Shown here piece after piece: positions 1 to 9,312 of a stretch of 64,000 bases of DNA (position 1 is the stretch's first letter; every line of letters begins with the position of its first letter). Location of the stretch: positions 22,417-86,416 of IMG/VR virus record IMGVR_UViG_3300021425_003324. One strand, 5' to 3'. This DNA is from a virus. A program made the translations under genes and the position numbers. A model generated the notes under the pieces. That model ran no database searches. It saw nothing but the letters and a program-made list of their open reading frames with translations, and was not told the DNA's origin.

Positions 1-1457
1 AATACAGCAGTTTCTCCTTTTGGAAATTGGCCTGTTTCTCTATCATACATGCTTAAAATAAATTCTGTTACTGGTATACTTTGCTTAGGCTTAAGATCAT
101 CTTCCGAAAGAGCATTATCTACCATATCATCTGCCCATTCTTCAAATTCTAAAAATTGAGCGTTTTCTGTTGGAACTTTAGGAGCTTTCTTTTCATTTCT
201 ACTATGTACGTATGTAATATATTTTTTTGTTAGAGGTCCTGCGCTTGAAATTGGTCCACTATATTGTAGATCCCATTCACCTTTCATTTGCTTATAAACA
301 TCCATACCAACTGCATTACCTATCATTTTAGGAACAATTAATGTATTATCTTGAGTATCTAATAATGCATATTTAGAGCCAGCAGTTGTAGTTACTCCTA
401 CCATTTCAAAACCATCTGGTAAAGGTTTTTTGAAATTTTGTAATTTTACAGGTCCTAACATTTCGTCAATAATATTATTAGGGGTAACTTTTTCAGCTTG
501 TTTTTCGCTAATTAATTTGTAAATATAAGGAAACACTTCTTGTAATTCTTCGTTGAATTGCTTGATAGTTAATTGATCAATCCAATTTTCTGCAACATCT
601 TGTGGAACTTCTTGTAGATCTTCATTAGTGAAATTTTCTACCATTTCTCGATATCTATTTTCTTTTTGGATGCTTTCGATAGTTTTCTTTACAGTTGTAA
701 TACGATCATTTACAATGTCTGCATATTCAGACAAGCCTTCTGCCATAACACTTGATCGACTTACATAATTTTTAAACTTCTTAAGTTTACCTAATTCTTC
801 GCTAAGACTTACAATATGCTTGCCAAAATCGTCGTGCATTGTACCACCTTCTGATACGTGTCTAGCCATTGCCCGTGCGCCATTTAAATGCTTGATAGGG
901 TATTTAAACCTTTCGCCTTCGGCATTTTCTACATATATATTTTCTATATGTTGTGTTCGGCCACTTGCTAGATTATTATTAACTGGTTGTGAATGTTTGA
1001 TGCTTAATCTAGCAGCACCTATATCTTGATAACTAGTTTTACTAGTTCCATAAAGTCGTGATTCTGTCATTGCTCCTTCTCCGGCGTTTTTAGCTAAAAA
1101 TTGATAGTCTCTTCTATTTAAATTACTTTTTGTTATGTCTCTTACATCAAAAGTTAATAATCTCTTTTTTGAAAAGTTTCTTAATTCTCTTAAAAATGCA
1201 TACCAATTTTTCTTTGTAGTTGCATCTTGCCCTTCTACAAAATTTTGTGCATACATAATGTTCAAACTTTTTTCGTCAAGAGCTATACTTACTTTGCCCA
1301 AACTGTCACCATTTTCTGTAAAATCAAAATCAAAAAATCTAGCTTCTTTTGGTTCGTTGGTTACATTTCCTTTTTCGTCACCTAGTGTAACACTGGGAAA
1401 TTTTCCTCTAACTTTGTTAAATAACTCTTCGCCTATAAAATTAATATTCTTTTCCAT
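1..1457 (-). CDS. Partial large virion-associated protein with CTS-like N-terminus (C-terminus outside window)
   Basis: Reading leftwards from the ATG at 1455-1457, the frame stays open for 485 codons to the window edge, so the 3' end is missing. I do not recognise the family. The first ten residues, MEKNINFIGE, resemble the capsid-targeting peptide of T4 internal proteins (MKTYQEFIAE): both have F-I-x-E at positions 7-10, which fits the (L/I)-x-E cleavage rule of the T4 prohead protease. The rest is hydrophilic, with lysine/glutamate-rich helical stretches and no membrane segment. It lies just downstream of terL on the same strand. There is no Shine-Dalgarno; a late-promoter-like element ends five bases before the ATG. 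Packaging inside the head is an inference; that it is a real phage gene is well supported. Confidence 0.75.
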   Translation of the reverse strand, partial: MEKNINFIGEELFNKVRGKFPSVTLGDEKGNVTNEPKEARFFDFDFTENGDSLGKVSIALDEKSLNIMYAQNFVEGQDATTKKNWYAFLRELRNFSKKRLLTFDVRDITKSNLNRRDYQFLAKNAGEGAMTESRLYGTSKTSYQDIGAARLSIKHSQPVNNNLASGRTQHIENIYVENAEGERFKYPIKHLNGARAMARHVSEGGTMHDDFGKHIVSLSEELGKLKKFKNYVSRSSVMAEGLSEYADIVNDRITTVKKTIESIQKENRYREMVENFTNEDLQEVPQDVAENWIDQLTIKQFNEELQEVFPYIYKLISEKQAEKVTPNNIIDEMLGPVKLQNFKKPLPDGFEMVGVTTTAGSKYALLDTQDNTLIVPKMIGNAVGMDVYKQMKGEWDLQYSGPISSAGPLTKKYITYVHSRNEKKAPKVPTENAQFLEFEEWADDMVDNALSEDDLKPKQSIPVTEFILSMYDRETGQFPKGETAV

Positions 1458-1461
1458 AATT

Positions 1462-1470
1462 GTATTTATC
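1462..1470 (-). promoter_or_regulatory. Late-promoter-like element GATAAATAC
   Basis: Minus-strand GATAAATAC resembles the T4 late -10 box TATAAATA. It overlaps the terL TGA stop. With T4 spacing the transcript would start at the A of the ATG at 1457, so a leaderless mRNA is predicted. Confidence 0.5.
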
Positions 1471-3049
1471 AATAGTTGGTGCTTACAAAGATAGGCATCG
1501 GTGCCTGATAATCTTCCTCTTCGTCCATGGTTTTGAATGAATTATATATACGTGGATCCCAATCTCGTAATATACTAATAATACGTAGACATAACAACAA
1601 TGCACTTACTAAATCGTCTGTTTCTTCTAATTTTCCTCTATAAGTGGTCCCTACAGCAACAAAGTTTTTTAACTCGCTGATTAACGGAGCACTTGTAATT
1701 TGCAATTTATTATTTTCAATCATTACTTTTAATTTACTACACGCTGTTAATTTACTGCTATGTGTTGTATTAAATCCTTTCCTAAACTTCCTTACATGAC
1801 CTTTCCGTATAGGCTCACTTATAAATAGTCCAGGAATGTTTTCTTCTCCAAAATCATTAATTACCAATAATGCAGCTTCTCCAATAGCGTTGTTTTCAAC
1901 GCTCCAGTATATATTTGTTGCACTTTTTGTATGACTTGCAATGTAGTCACAAATATCTTTTAATACACGGATCTGTCCTGGTATTGCAGTTGTATTATGC
2001 CGCCATTCGCCTACTTGTTTATATGTAGGTAATTCTATAATTTGGATAGCTGCATAATCTCCGCCCGTTCCCATACAAGGATCTAAGCCTACTACATATG
2101 TTGCATCAGGTTTTATTTTATCATACCAACGAGTCTGACCCATATTAACAACAACCTTAGATGCCTCCATTGTAGCAAGTGTCATGCTATTAATAAGTGT
2201 TTCGTCATAAACTAAAAATTCACAACCGTATTCTCTGCGGAAACGTTCTTCACCGATCCTACCCATTTCAGCTTCGCGCCATTCTTCGTCCCGATCAGGG
2301 TGTTCATCCCAATGTACTGTAAAGCTATGGAAACCATTTAATCCTAATTCTTGCTCATTTCCATGGTCGTCATATTTTTGTTCTGCTTGTTTCCATATTG
2401 TTGCAAAAGTATCTTCGTCTGAATTTGGTGTACTAGTTATGATTGCACGACCACCAGTGGCAAGTGTTGGTGATATACTAGTCCAAAATTCTTCTGCAAT
2501 GTTTGGGGCAACAAACGCAAACTCATCACAATAAAGTAAAGATATACTCATACCTCTACCAGTGTTATCTGTTGTAGTAGCACTTACGATGCGAGATCCA
2601 TTTTCAAATTCGATGCTACCTTTATTATAACTAGTAACCCCTGCTCTAATATAATCCGGACACATTTCATAAACATATCTAACCCTTTGCATAATTTCTT
2701 GTGCGCCTGTATACTTGTGGGCAGCAATTAAAATCGTTTGGTCAGGGTTAAACATTGCAAACCAAGTTAGATAAATTGCTGCACAAGTAGTTTTACCTGT
2801 TTGCCTGGGCAACATGTTGATATTAAATCGATATTTGTGATATGTAGCAAAAAGTCTGACTTGGTATTCAAAAGGATCAAATTTTAATTTGCCTTTTACA
2901 GGATGTTGAATATATGCAAAATTTTTAGAGAAGTACAGGTATCCATCTTGAGGATCCATACATTTCATAAGATCCTCAATTTGTTCATTTGTAAAAGTTT
3001 CTGTTTGGTTTGCTTTTTTAGTTATTACACCGTCTAAGGATTTACTCAT
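1469..3049 (-). CDS. terL: Terminase large subunit (gp17-like packaging ATPase/nuclease)
   Basis: This is the motor that pumps DNA into the prohead and cuts the concatemer. Its 526 residues show the full two-domain plan. The N-terminal ATPase has Walker A PRQTGKT (about 81-87), Walker B LLYCDEF (about 171-177) and the coupling motif TSTPN (about 206). The C-terminal RNase H-like nuclease has acidic residues in GLDP (D323), SVENN (E385) and ETDDL (D478/D479). T4 gp17 is 610 residues, so this is a compact member. It follows the 567-aa gene with almost no gap and has no Shine-Dalgarno; a CTAAATA element sits just before the ATG. terS is about 7 kb upstream on the same strand, separated by structural genes rather than adjacent as in T4. 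Confidence 0.96.
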   Translation of the reverse strand: MSKSLDGVITKKANQTETFTNEQIEDLMKCMDPQDGYLYFSKNFAYIQHPVKGKLKFDPFEYQVRLFATYHKYRFNINMLPRQTGKTTCAAIYLTWFAMFNPDQTILIAAHKYTGAQEIMQRVRYVYEMCPDYIRAGVTSYNKGSIEFENGSRIVSATTTDNTGRGMSISLLYCDEFAFVAPNIAEEFWTSISPTLATGGRAIITSTPNSDEDTFATIWKQAEQKYDDHGNEQELGLNGFHSFTVHWDEHPDRDEEWREAEMGRIGEERFRREYGCEFLVYDETLINSMTLATMEASKVVVNMGQTRWYDKIKPDATYVVGLDPCMGTGGDYAAIQIIELPTYKQVGEWRHNTTAIPGQIRVLKDICDYIASHTKSATNIYWSVENNAIGEAALLVINDFGEENIPGLFISEPIRKGHVRKFRKGFNTTHSSKLTACSKLKVMIENNKLQITSAPLISELKNFVAVGTTYRGKLEETDDLVSALLLCLRIISILRDWDPRIYNSFKTMDEEEDYQAPMPIFVSTNY

Positions 3050-3052
3050 TTT

Positions 3053-4756
3053 TTATTTAGCGAAACTTGAAATCAAATTTATGATATTGCCAGCGGACAT
3101 TCCATGTTTTTGCAAAGCATCTATAGCTTGTTTTGTAACATTCATAACTTCTTGAGGTACATTTTGAGCAGCATTACCTTGATTTCCTGCAGCATTAATT
3201 GCGGCTGCGGCAGCTTTTCCTCTATCCGCTGCTTTATTTCCTGCTGCTTGTCCTGCTTGTGCTTTAGGTGCTGCTTTGGTAGCTCTTAGTCGTGCCTGTT
3301 GTCGTGCTTGGCTAACATTCTTTGGCCTTGGTTGTCCGCCTGCTTGTGCATTAGGTCGAAACCCTTGCGCTCTATCTCCAGCTTGAGCTTGTTGTTGCAT
3401 TTGCTGATTGCCTGCTGATTGTCCTGGGCTGTCTGCGGTAGTAGCCATTGCCTGTGCTGTGTTTGCTGGACCTTTAGGTGCTGCTCCACCTGAACGTTGC
3501 TGTTGGAAATAATTTGCTTGATCATTTGTTGCTGGCTTGGCTGCTGGCTTGGCTGCTCCACCTGAACGTTGCTGTTGGAAATAATTTGCTTGATCATTTG
3601 TTGCTGGCTTGGCTGCTCCACCCTTTTTCTCTGCTCCTGTAGGTTGTGTTTGTGAAATATCTGGTTGAGTTGCCGGTTCTGCTGTTGGCTCTTGTCCTTT
3701 TGGCGGAGTAGGAGGCGGACCTGCTTGGGGATTAGTTGTACCTCCACTTAATTCTTGGTCCCCAGTAGCTGCTTGTGTATTATCTGCTGGTGGTGCTTGT
3801 TGATCGTTTGCTGGTGGTGCTTGTTGATCGTTTGCTGGTGGTGCTTGTTGATCGTTTGCTGGTGGTGCTTGTTGATCGTTTGCTGGTGGTGCTTGTTGAG
3901 CATTATCGTCTGTAGCAGAAACCTTCTGCGCTTGGGTCTGATCTTGTTTTTCTGCATCTTTATCCCCTTTGTTTGCAGATCCAACACTTTGAGCATTTTT
4001 TATAAATTCATTCTCTTTGTCTATTAAGCCAAATTGATCGCCGCCACTTTTATAATGATCTCTCTTTTGCTCTAAATATTTTATCATTTGTTCTTTATTA
4101 AACGTAACTGTGCTACCAGTTCCATAAGTCTGTGTTGATTTATAAGTATCAGGCTGCTTTTTTATATTTGCAATCTCTGCATCAAGCTGTGCTGCAGGGT
4201 CCTGTTTCTGTTTGTTCTTATTAGCCGCAGGTTTCTTTGCAGGTTTTGTTGTTGTTGTTTGGGTTTTTTTCGTAGTTTGCGGTTGTGTATCATCTCCACC
4301 ATTGAACCAGCCAGAAACAGTATCTATACCTTTCTTCAGCCAATCAACTTCATCTAATTTTTCGTATTTTTCATATAAGTTTTTTTTTAACTGTGCTTTT
4401 AATTTTTCCTCATAGGTTATAGCAGGATCTTTAGCTCGTAACGCACCTTTGTCTTTTTTCCTATTTAAGCCACCAGATAAATCCTGTAGCATGTATGAAT
4501 CATCTTGATATTCTTCGTCTGGAGAATTAGCATATTCTTCTTCTACTGCTTCTCCACATGGTGTATCCATGCTGTGGGCGGCAGCACAAGCAGGACACAT
4601 ATGCTCTCCTTCGTCAGGCATAGGTTGATTAATGTCCATGTCTGTGACTAGATGTGCAGTGTCTAATCCTGCGTTTTTTAGAATTGCCATTAATTCTAAG
4701 ACTTCGCTGCTGGTGTTTCCAGTCATTGATATATTCATACTTGCTTCTTTTAACAT
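3053..4756 (-). CDS. Low-complexity Q/P/A-rich putative structural protein
   Basis: A 567-residue protein of unrecognised family. The N-terminal part has a short helical segment (LMAILKNAGLDTAHL, about 22-36) and a CPAC...H...C cluster (about 54-68) that could bind metal. A lysine-rich helical region follows. The middle and C-terminal parts are disordered: five copies of an eight-residue DQQAPPAN-like unit, two 20-residue repeats ending in NDQANYFQQQRSGGAA, then an Ala/Gln/Gly-rich tail and a short final helix. The start has a good Shine-Dalgarno (AGAGGA). It sits between terL and the 1514-aa gene, which ends with a similar LLKNAGL segment. A head-assembly or internal-virion role is inferred from context only. 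Confidence 0.75.
   Translation of the reverse strand: MLKEASMNISMTGNTSSEVLELMAILKNAGLDTAHLVTDMDINQPMPDEGEHMCPACAAAHSMDTPCGEAVEEEYANSPDEEYQDDSYMLQDLSGGLNRKKDKGALRAKDPAITYEEKLKAQLKKNLYEKYEKLDEVDWLKKGIDTVSGWFNGGDDTQPQTTKKTQTTTTKPAKKPAANKNKQKQDPAAQLDAEIANIKKQPDTYKSTQTYGTGSTVTFNKEQMIKYLEQKRDHYKSGGDQFGLIDKENEFIKNAQSVGSANKGDKDAEKQDQTQAQKVSATDDNAQQAPPANDQQAPPANDQQAPPANDQQAPPANDQQAPPADNTQAATGDQELSGGTTNPQAGPPPTPPKGQEPTAEPATQPDISQTQPTGAEKKGGAAKPATNDQANYFQQQRSGGAAKPAAKPATNDQANYFQQQRSGGAAPKGPANTAQAMATTADSPGQSAGNQQMQQQAQAGDRAQGFRPNAQAGGQPRPKNVSQARQQARLRATKAAPKAQAGQAAGNKAADRGKAAAAAINAAGNQGNAAQNVPQEVMNVTKQAIDALQKHGMSAGNIINLISSFAK
3054..3060 (-). promoter_or_regulatory. Late-promoter-like element CTAAATA before terL
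   Basis: The element overlaps the last codon and TAA stop of the preceding gene and lies four bases before the terL ATG, with no Shine-Dalgarno between. If used with T4 spacing it gives a leaderless terL transcript. Chance overlap with a Lys-stop end is possible. Confidence 0.3.
3481..3612 (-). repeat. Two 60-bp direct repeats inside the low-complexity gene
   Basis: Blocks 3481-3540 and 3553-3612 appear identical by eye and are separated by 12 bases. They encode the duplicated 20-residue unit around NDQANYFQQQRSGGAA, and a truncated third copy begins after them. They are coding repeats, likely expanding by slippage or recombination. Confidence 0.85.
3786..3899 (-). repeat. 24-bp tandem repeat, five units
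   Basis: Five units begin at 3786, 3810, 3834, 3858 and 3882 and share an 18-base core; the last is incomplete. They encode DQQAPPAN repeats in a disordered linker. Units are nearly perfect, suggesting recent expansion and likely length variation among relatives. Confidence 0.9.
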
Positions 4757-4767
4757 TATTTTTCCTC

Positions 4768-7700
4768 TTAATAAAACTCTTTTAATAAACCTGCGTTTTT
4801 TAATAATCTTCTAAAATCTGTGCTGTCTCTTACTTGAACATTAGCAGTAGCAGCCTCTTTATTTTTCTGTGCTGCTGCAGTGTTGGCCTCTGCTTCTGTA
4901 TCATAATATGTTATATCTAATGCATTTTCTTTATTGTATACACGGTATTGTGTTTTTCTGTCTTTCGTAACGGTATCTACTACATATTTCGCAGGTACAT
5001 CTCCGGTTTGTACCGGATTCGTGATCTCTCCTGGATTTGGTGCTTGGTTTAGATTGTTGACATTTGAAGGCTGACCAGCATTGGCAGTCGATCCGTATAA
5101 TTGCTTATACTTATCAATAACATTTTTTTGTCTTAGTAACGAATCGTTGATCGCTGTTTTTAATACGTCACTTGTTTTAGGATACTTTAGCATCGCAGTT
5201 AGGTCTTGATACTCATCATCATATGTGTTAAACCAATTATTATAAGCTGTCTTTTTATCTGTATCGTTCATTTTCTGATCATTAAGTATTTTTAACATAT
5301 TTTGTGCTGATGCGTTCAGTTGTTGAATATCTTTTAAATCACTTTCATCAGTTTTACCATTACCTGTAATTGGAGTTGTAACTGACGGTCTTGGATCTGG
5401 TATGATCTCGCTAGCTCTACCTCTGGCAAATTCTTTTGCTGCTTCTTCTGTCTTAAATGGTCCTCCTTTTACTTTTGCAACACCTTCAGGTCTTTGTACA
5501 TATACATCATATCCAAGATCTGTTTGTCTAATAAAATGTGGATATTTCCTTTCCCTACCTTGATAATTACTTGTATCTGTACCCCAGCTTCCTACTGATT
5601 GGTCATTTACATCTGGTCCTTGTAACTCGCTTGGTTTTTGATCACTCTGTTTATTGCCAAAGTCTACCCTCTGTGGGCTAGTGTCTATATAGGATCCATC
5701 TTTCCTTTTTGTTTTCCAACGATCATTAGGAGCATTAAGGATATCTCCACCTCCAGGACCATCGCCAGCCATATCATTCCATTTTTTAAGTTTTGCCCAT
5801 TCGGCTTGATCAATGAATTCCAAATTCCTACTTTTCAGCATATCAATAATTGCTTTATAAGCGGCTTGGCTCATATCTTTTGATATTTGACGTGCAATTT
5901 TGTAAGATCCACCATTGGCAGTGTCTTGATTAACAATATTTAAAGTATCACTTAGATTTGCTCCAGCATTACTTTCACTATCTCTTATTCTATCAACATA
6001 ATATGTCCTTGATTGCGGCAGCCTTAGCAAATTGTTAATTTCTGTTGGCAACGGTATAAATCTTTCATAATGTAATTTATCTGTTTTGCGTTGTTGTACA
6101 AACTTTTGTCCAACCTTTTTACCAAACTCACTACCTACTTTCCTTGCTGCTGCCCCGCCATCAGCTGTAGTTTGTCCAGATTGTAGAGCTTCTATAGATT
6201 GGAAAACTCCGTTTATGTCTCGCACCATTTTTGATGCAAATTGTTTGTCAAAATTAATTAACCCATCTACTTCCGGACCGTTTATATATACATTCAATAT
6301 GCTAGCCAATGCTTCTAATCTAGCCCGATCATTTGCAAGTTCTTTTACATCTATGTCAGCTTCAAACAACCTTTTACCTATTATTTTTTTTGCTTCAGTT
6401 TTTTTAGCAGATTGGGGATATTTTTTTAGATAATAATGAATAGCATCTTTAATGATAGTGTAATTATCTTTTGTTACCCTTAATTTCCTAATGTCTCTTG
6501 GCGACATTTTTAGAATTGAATCAACAGTTAGACCTTTAGAGGATTGTTCTGGTGGTTGATTTGCTGATGCATCGTCTGATGTAACACCATACATTTTATT
6601 AAGTTCATCTTGACTCTTCATTGGCTTTGTTGAATCATCAGCAGTTTTTGTAATGTCAAATTCTTCTTGCGGATTAACTTTTTGTTGTTGATAGGTTATA
6701 GAAGCAGGTAATAAATTTTTGTTCAACTGAGCTTGAGCTATCTTACGGTGTTTTGGATCTGAAAAGTCTACGTTATCACTTTCAAATTCACCTCTTGGCA
6801 TTTTATCACCAAGTTTTTTGCTTAACTCGGTTTGTTTAGCACGAGAATAAAATACTTGAGGAGGATTTGTTGCTGTATCTACATGCGATATTAATCCTTC
6901 TAAACCTAGTTCCTGGGCAATTATACCATAAAAATTATTCATCGCATTCCATCTTGTATCAAAGAAACCTACTTCTCCTAATACTTTATTCGCTTGGGTA
7001 ACAAGATTGTCTGCTGTTGGATTCGAAAGGACTGCATTTATATAGTCAGCATAATATCCTAGATCTCCCTTAGATTTAGCATATTGAGTGCCATCTGTTT
7101 TATCCTGCTTAAACTTATCTAATCTATCATTAGCATTGGCTTGTGTTTTAAGTCTTGCATCTGCTGCATCTCTTTCAGCATCTCTTTCAACATCGTCTGC
7201 ATTACCTTTAAACGTTCCTGAAGATTTTGTGCCAGGATCAAATCCACTTGATCCTCCTAATGCAGGATCGTCAGTATCTGCTTGGGCTCGTTGTTTAGCT
7301 TTTGCGTAGACATCACCTTTTCTTTTTTGCCAGTCTATTTCTTCCCATGCATTTGTTGCTTCATCTGGTAACATATCTACCATTCTTGAAAACATATTTT
7401 TTATTGTGTTCCAATCTCTTTCGTCGTCAGCAGACATTATTTCAATTTTGCTCCAGTCGATATTTTCTCCTTTTTCAACCAGTCGAATATAATATCTTAA
7501 TTCTTCATGGATAGATTCTGTTTTTTTCTTACTGCCATATGTGTAAGCATATTTCGCTAATAATCTTTGCGCTCTATTAATCCATTCTTTCCAATTTCCC
7601 CTGTTTAATTCTTCTACTTCTTTTCCTTGGTACTGAACCATTTTAGTACTTTTCTTGCTACTTGGATCTAATTCATCATACCATTTAGAACCTGCTCTTG

Positions 7701-9312
7701 CTGTAGCAGTTTTTTTAGATTGAACTAATTTTTGATTAATAGTTTCCCATTCTCTTGCAAATTTATCAGGTAATGCAGTTTGCGAAAACATATCGCTTAA
7801 TCTAACCCATTCTTTTTGGTCTTCAGGCCTCATAAAAGTTGGCTCAATCTCTTCTACATTTGGCAACCTTTCTTTTGATTGAACTTCTGGTTGTTCCTTA
7901 CTATCCCCAGAAAGAGCGCTTACACCTTTGTCCCACAATCCTTTAAGTGTGTCACCAAAACCTTCTTCATTTATCCTAGATTCATTTTTAGAAGTATTAA
8001 ATAAGTCAGGATATTTTGCAAGTAACTGATTTGCTCGTTTTAGCCATAATTCTGCATTATATCTATCTAATGCCTGGACGTTTTTTCCTTGCCATTTGAC
8101 TAGATTATGATCAGGAACCATTTTATCTAATTCATCGCCTGAATCGTCAGACATCATTTTAGCAATTTCTGGCCATACCTCTTCAATTCCTCCATGTTTG
8201 TAAATAGATATAATTCCGTTTTCATCTTCTCCAGTTTGTGCATTAAAATTTTTCCTCAAAGCGCCTAAAGCACTCATTAGCGTAGGGTTGTCTTTTGCAT
8301 TATACGGAGGCGTAAAAGCTCGGTCTAAATTTCCAGTTGTTATATATTGTTGCAATGCTTTATCTATTATTGGTAAGAAATTTTTTCTATCAGACCAATC
8401 AAGATTTGTTGTAGCATTTTTATCTGCCGGACTATCAATGTCCATTGTATCATCAACAGAAAATTTTAAATCATATTTTGTTTTTCTTTTTTGTAAATTA
8501 TCAAAAGCAGATTTTGCTTCCGGAGGTAAAGATTTTCCAAACATAGAAAACTGCTGTAGTAATACTTTCCAGTTTTCTTTATCTTGATCAGACATTTCTT
8601 CTTGTTCAAACAATTGCTGTAGGGTCAATCGAATACTTTCAGTTAAAGTGAAAGATTTTCCTAGTTCTACCGACTCTACATATCTGTTTAATAATTCATT
8701 GCCTAATTTAATCCAATCCTGCCAATTGTCTTTACTCAGCTGTGGTACATCAGTTCCATTCCATTTAACTTTAACTTGACCTCCGCCGCTAAAAAAATCT
8801 TGTTTACCGTGATTTTTATAATCTGGAGATGATGATTTATCATCTTTTTCTGGTTCTTTTTCTGGTTCTTTTTCTGGTTCAATTTCTTTAAACTTATCGT
8901 TCCATTTCAAATTATATTTTTTTGCAATTTTTTGATCTAACCATCCAAGTTCATTTTGTTTACGTGCAGATGTTAAATCACCTTTTTTAAATTCTTTAAA
9001 CGTTCCGTCTGTTTGCAATGCAGTACTAACAGTTGTACCATCCGGTGCCGTGAATGCACGTAATTTTAAAGTTTGAGCTAATCTGCCATAGAATCTATTT
9101 TTAATATAATCATCATTTACGACCTTAAAAAATCCTGCATGATCGTTAATTAACCACTCGAGTTTTTGCTCTAACTTTTGAGGAGTATAATCTCGTGAAA
9201 TTCCTCTTGGAGCAACAGCATTATCAATGTCTTTATCTATTTCAGTCGTGTCACCAACTTTTTTAATAGAATATTCAGATATAGAATCTATTTTTTCTAA
9301 CAAATCTCTCAT
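4768..9312 (-). CDS. 1514-aa modular putative internal or structural virion protein
   Basis: A very large hydrophilic protein without membrane segments. Three copies of a composite module are visible in the N-terminal half. Each has a WxGxxVxxLxxxNxxxWxxxxNxLLxxY segment (for example WNGTDVPQLSKDNWQDWI and YQGKEVEELNRGNWKEWI), then a short ES-containing linker, then a helical segment with a D-x-x-x-W core ending near a basic stretch. The C-terminal third has two segments that look like small alpha/beta repeats (around YDVYVQRPEGVAKVKGGPF and YRVYNKENALDITYYD). The N-terminus MRDLLEKIDSISE has an I-S-E that could be a prohead-protease site, but this is weaker than in its neighbours. It starts at TAATG, overlapping the stop of the 169-aa gene, with AAGGAAA before it. 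Function unknown; a packaged head protein is my best guess. Confidence 0.75.
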   Translation of the reverse strand: MRDLLEKIDSISEYSIKKVGDTTEIDKDIDNAVAPRGISRDYTPQKLEQKLEWLINDHAGFFKVVNDDYIKNRFYGRLAQTLKLRAFTAPDGTTVSTALQTDGTFKEFKKGDLTSARKQNELGWLDQKIAKKYNLKWNDKFKEIEPEKEPEKEPEKDDKSSSPDYKNHGKQDFFSGGGQVKVKWNGTDVPQLSKDNWQDWIKLGNELLNRYVESVELGKSFTLTESIRLTLQQLFEQEEMSDQDKENWKVLLQQFSMFGKSLPPEAKSAFDNLQKRKTKYDLKFSVDDTMDIDSPADKNATTNLDWSDRKNFLPIIDKALQQYITTGNLDRAFTPPYNAKDNPTLMSALGALRKNFNAQTGEDENGIISIYKHGGIEEVWPEIAKMMSDDSGDELDKMVPDHNLVKWQGKNVQALDRYNAELWLKRANQLLAKYPDLFNTSKNESRINEEGFGDTLKGLWDKGVSALSGDSKEQPEVQSKERLPNVEEIEPTFMRPEDQKEWVRLSDMFSQTALPDKFAREWETINQKLVQSKKTATARAGSKWYDELDPSSKKSTKMVQYQGKEVEELNRGNWKEWINRAQRLLAKYAYTYGSKKKTESIHEELRYYIRLVEKGENIDWSKIEIMSADDERDWNTIKNMFSRMVDMLPDEATNAWEEIDWQKRKGDVYAKAKQRAQADTDDPALGGSSGFDPGTKSSGTFKGNADDVERDAERDAADARLKTQANANDRLDKFKQDKTDGTQYAKSKGDLGYYADYINAVLSNPTADNLVTQANKVLGEVGFFDTRWNAMNNFYGIIAQELGLEGLISHVDTATNPPQVFYSRAKQTELSKKLGDKMPRGEFESDNVDFSDPKHRKIAQAQLNKNLLPASITYQQQKVNPQEEFDITKTADDSTKPMKSQDELNKMYGVTSDDASANQPPEQSSKGLTVDSILKMSPRDIRKLRVTKDNYTIIKDAIHYYLKKYPQSAKKTEAKKIIGKRLFEADIDVKELANDRARLEALASILNVYINGPEVDGLINFDKQFASKMVRDINGVFQSIEALQSGQTTADGGAAARKVGSEFGKKVGQKFVQQRKTDKLHYERFIPLPTEINNLLRLPQSRTYYVDRIRDSESNAGANLSDTLNIVNQDTANGGSYKIARQISKDMSQAAYKAIIDMLKSRNLEFIDQAEWAKLKKWNDMAGDGPGGGDILNAPNDRWKTKRKDGSYIDTSPQRVDFGNKQSDQKPSELQGPDVNDQSVGSWGTDTSNYQGRERKYPHFIRQTDLGYDVYVQRPEGVAKVKGGPFKTEEAAKEFARGRASEIIPDPRPSVTTPITGNGKTDESDLKDIQQLNASAQNMLKILNDQKMNDTDKKTAYNNWFNTYDDEYQDLTAMLKYPKTSDVLKTAINDSLLRQKNVIDKYKQLYGSTANAGQPSNVNNLNQAPNPGEITNPVQTGDVPAKYVVDTVTKDRKTQYRVYNKENALDITYYDTEAEANTAAAQKNKEAATANVQVRDSTDFRRLLKNAGLLKEFY

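Noticed and set aside
3286-4027. Alternative-frame open frames over the repeats of the 567-aa gene
   Set aside because: They arise because the repeat lacks stops in all frames; composition is biased (poly-Gln/His/Trp), and they lack ribosome-binding sites.
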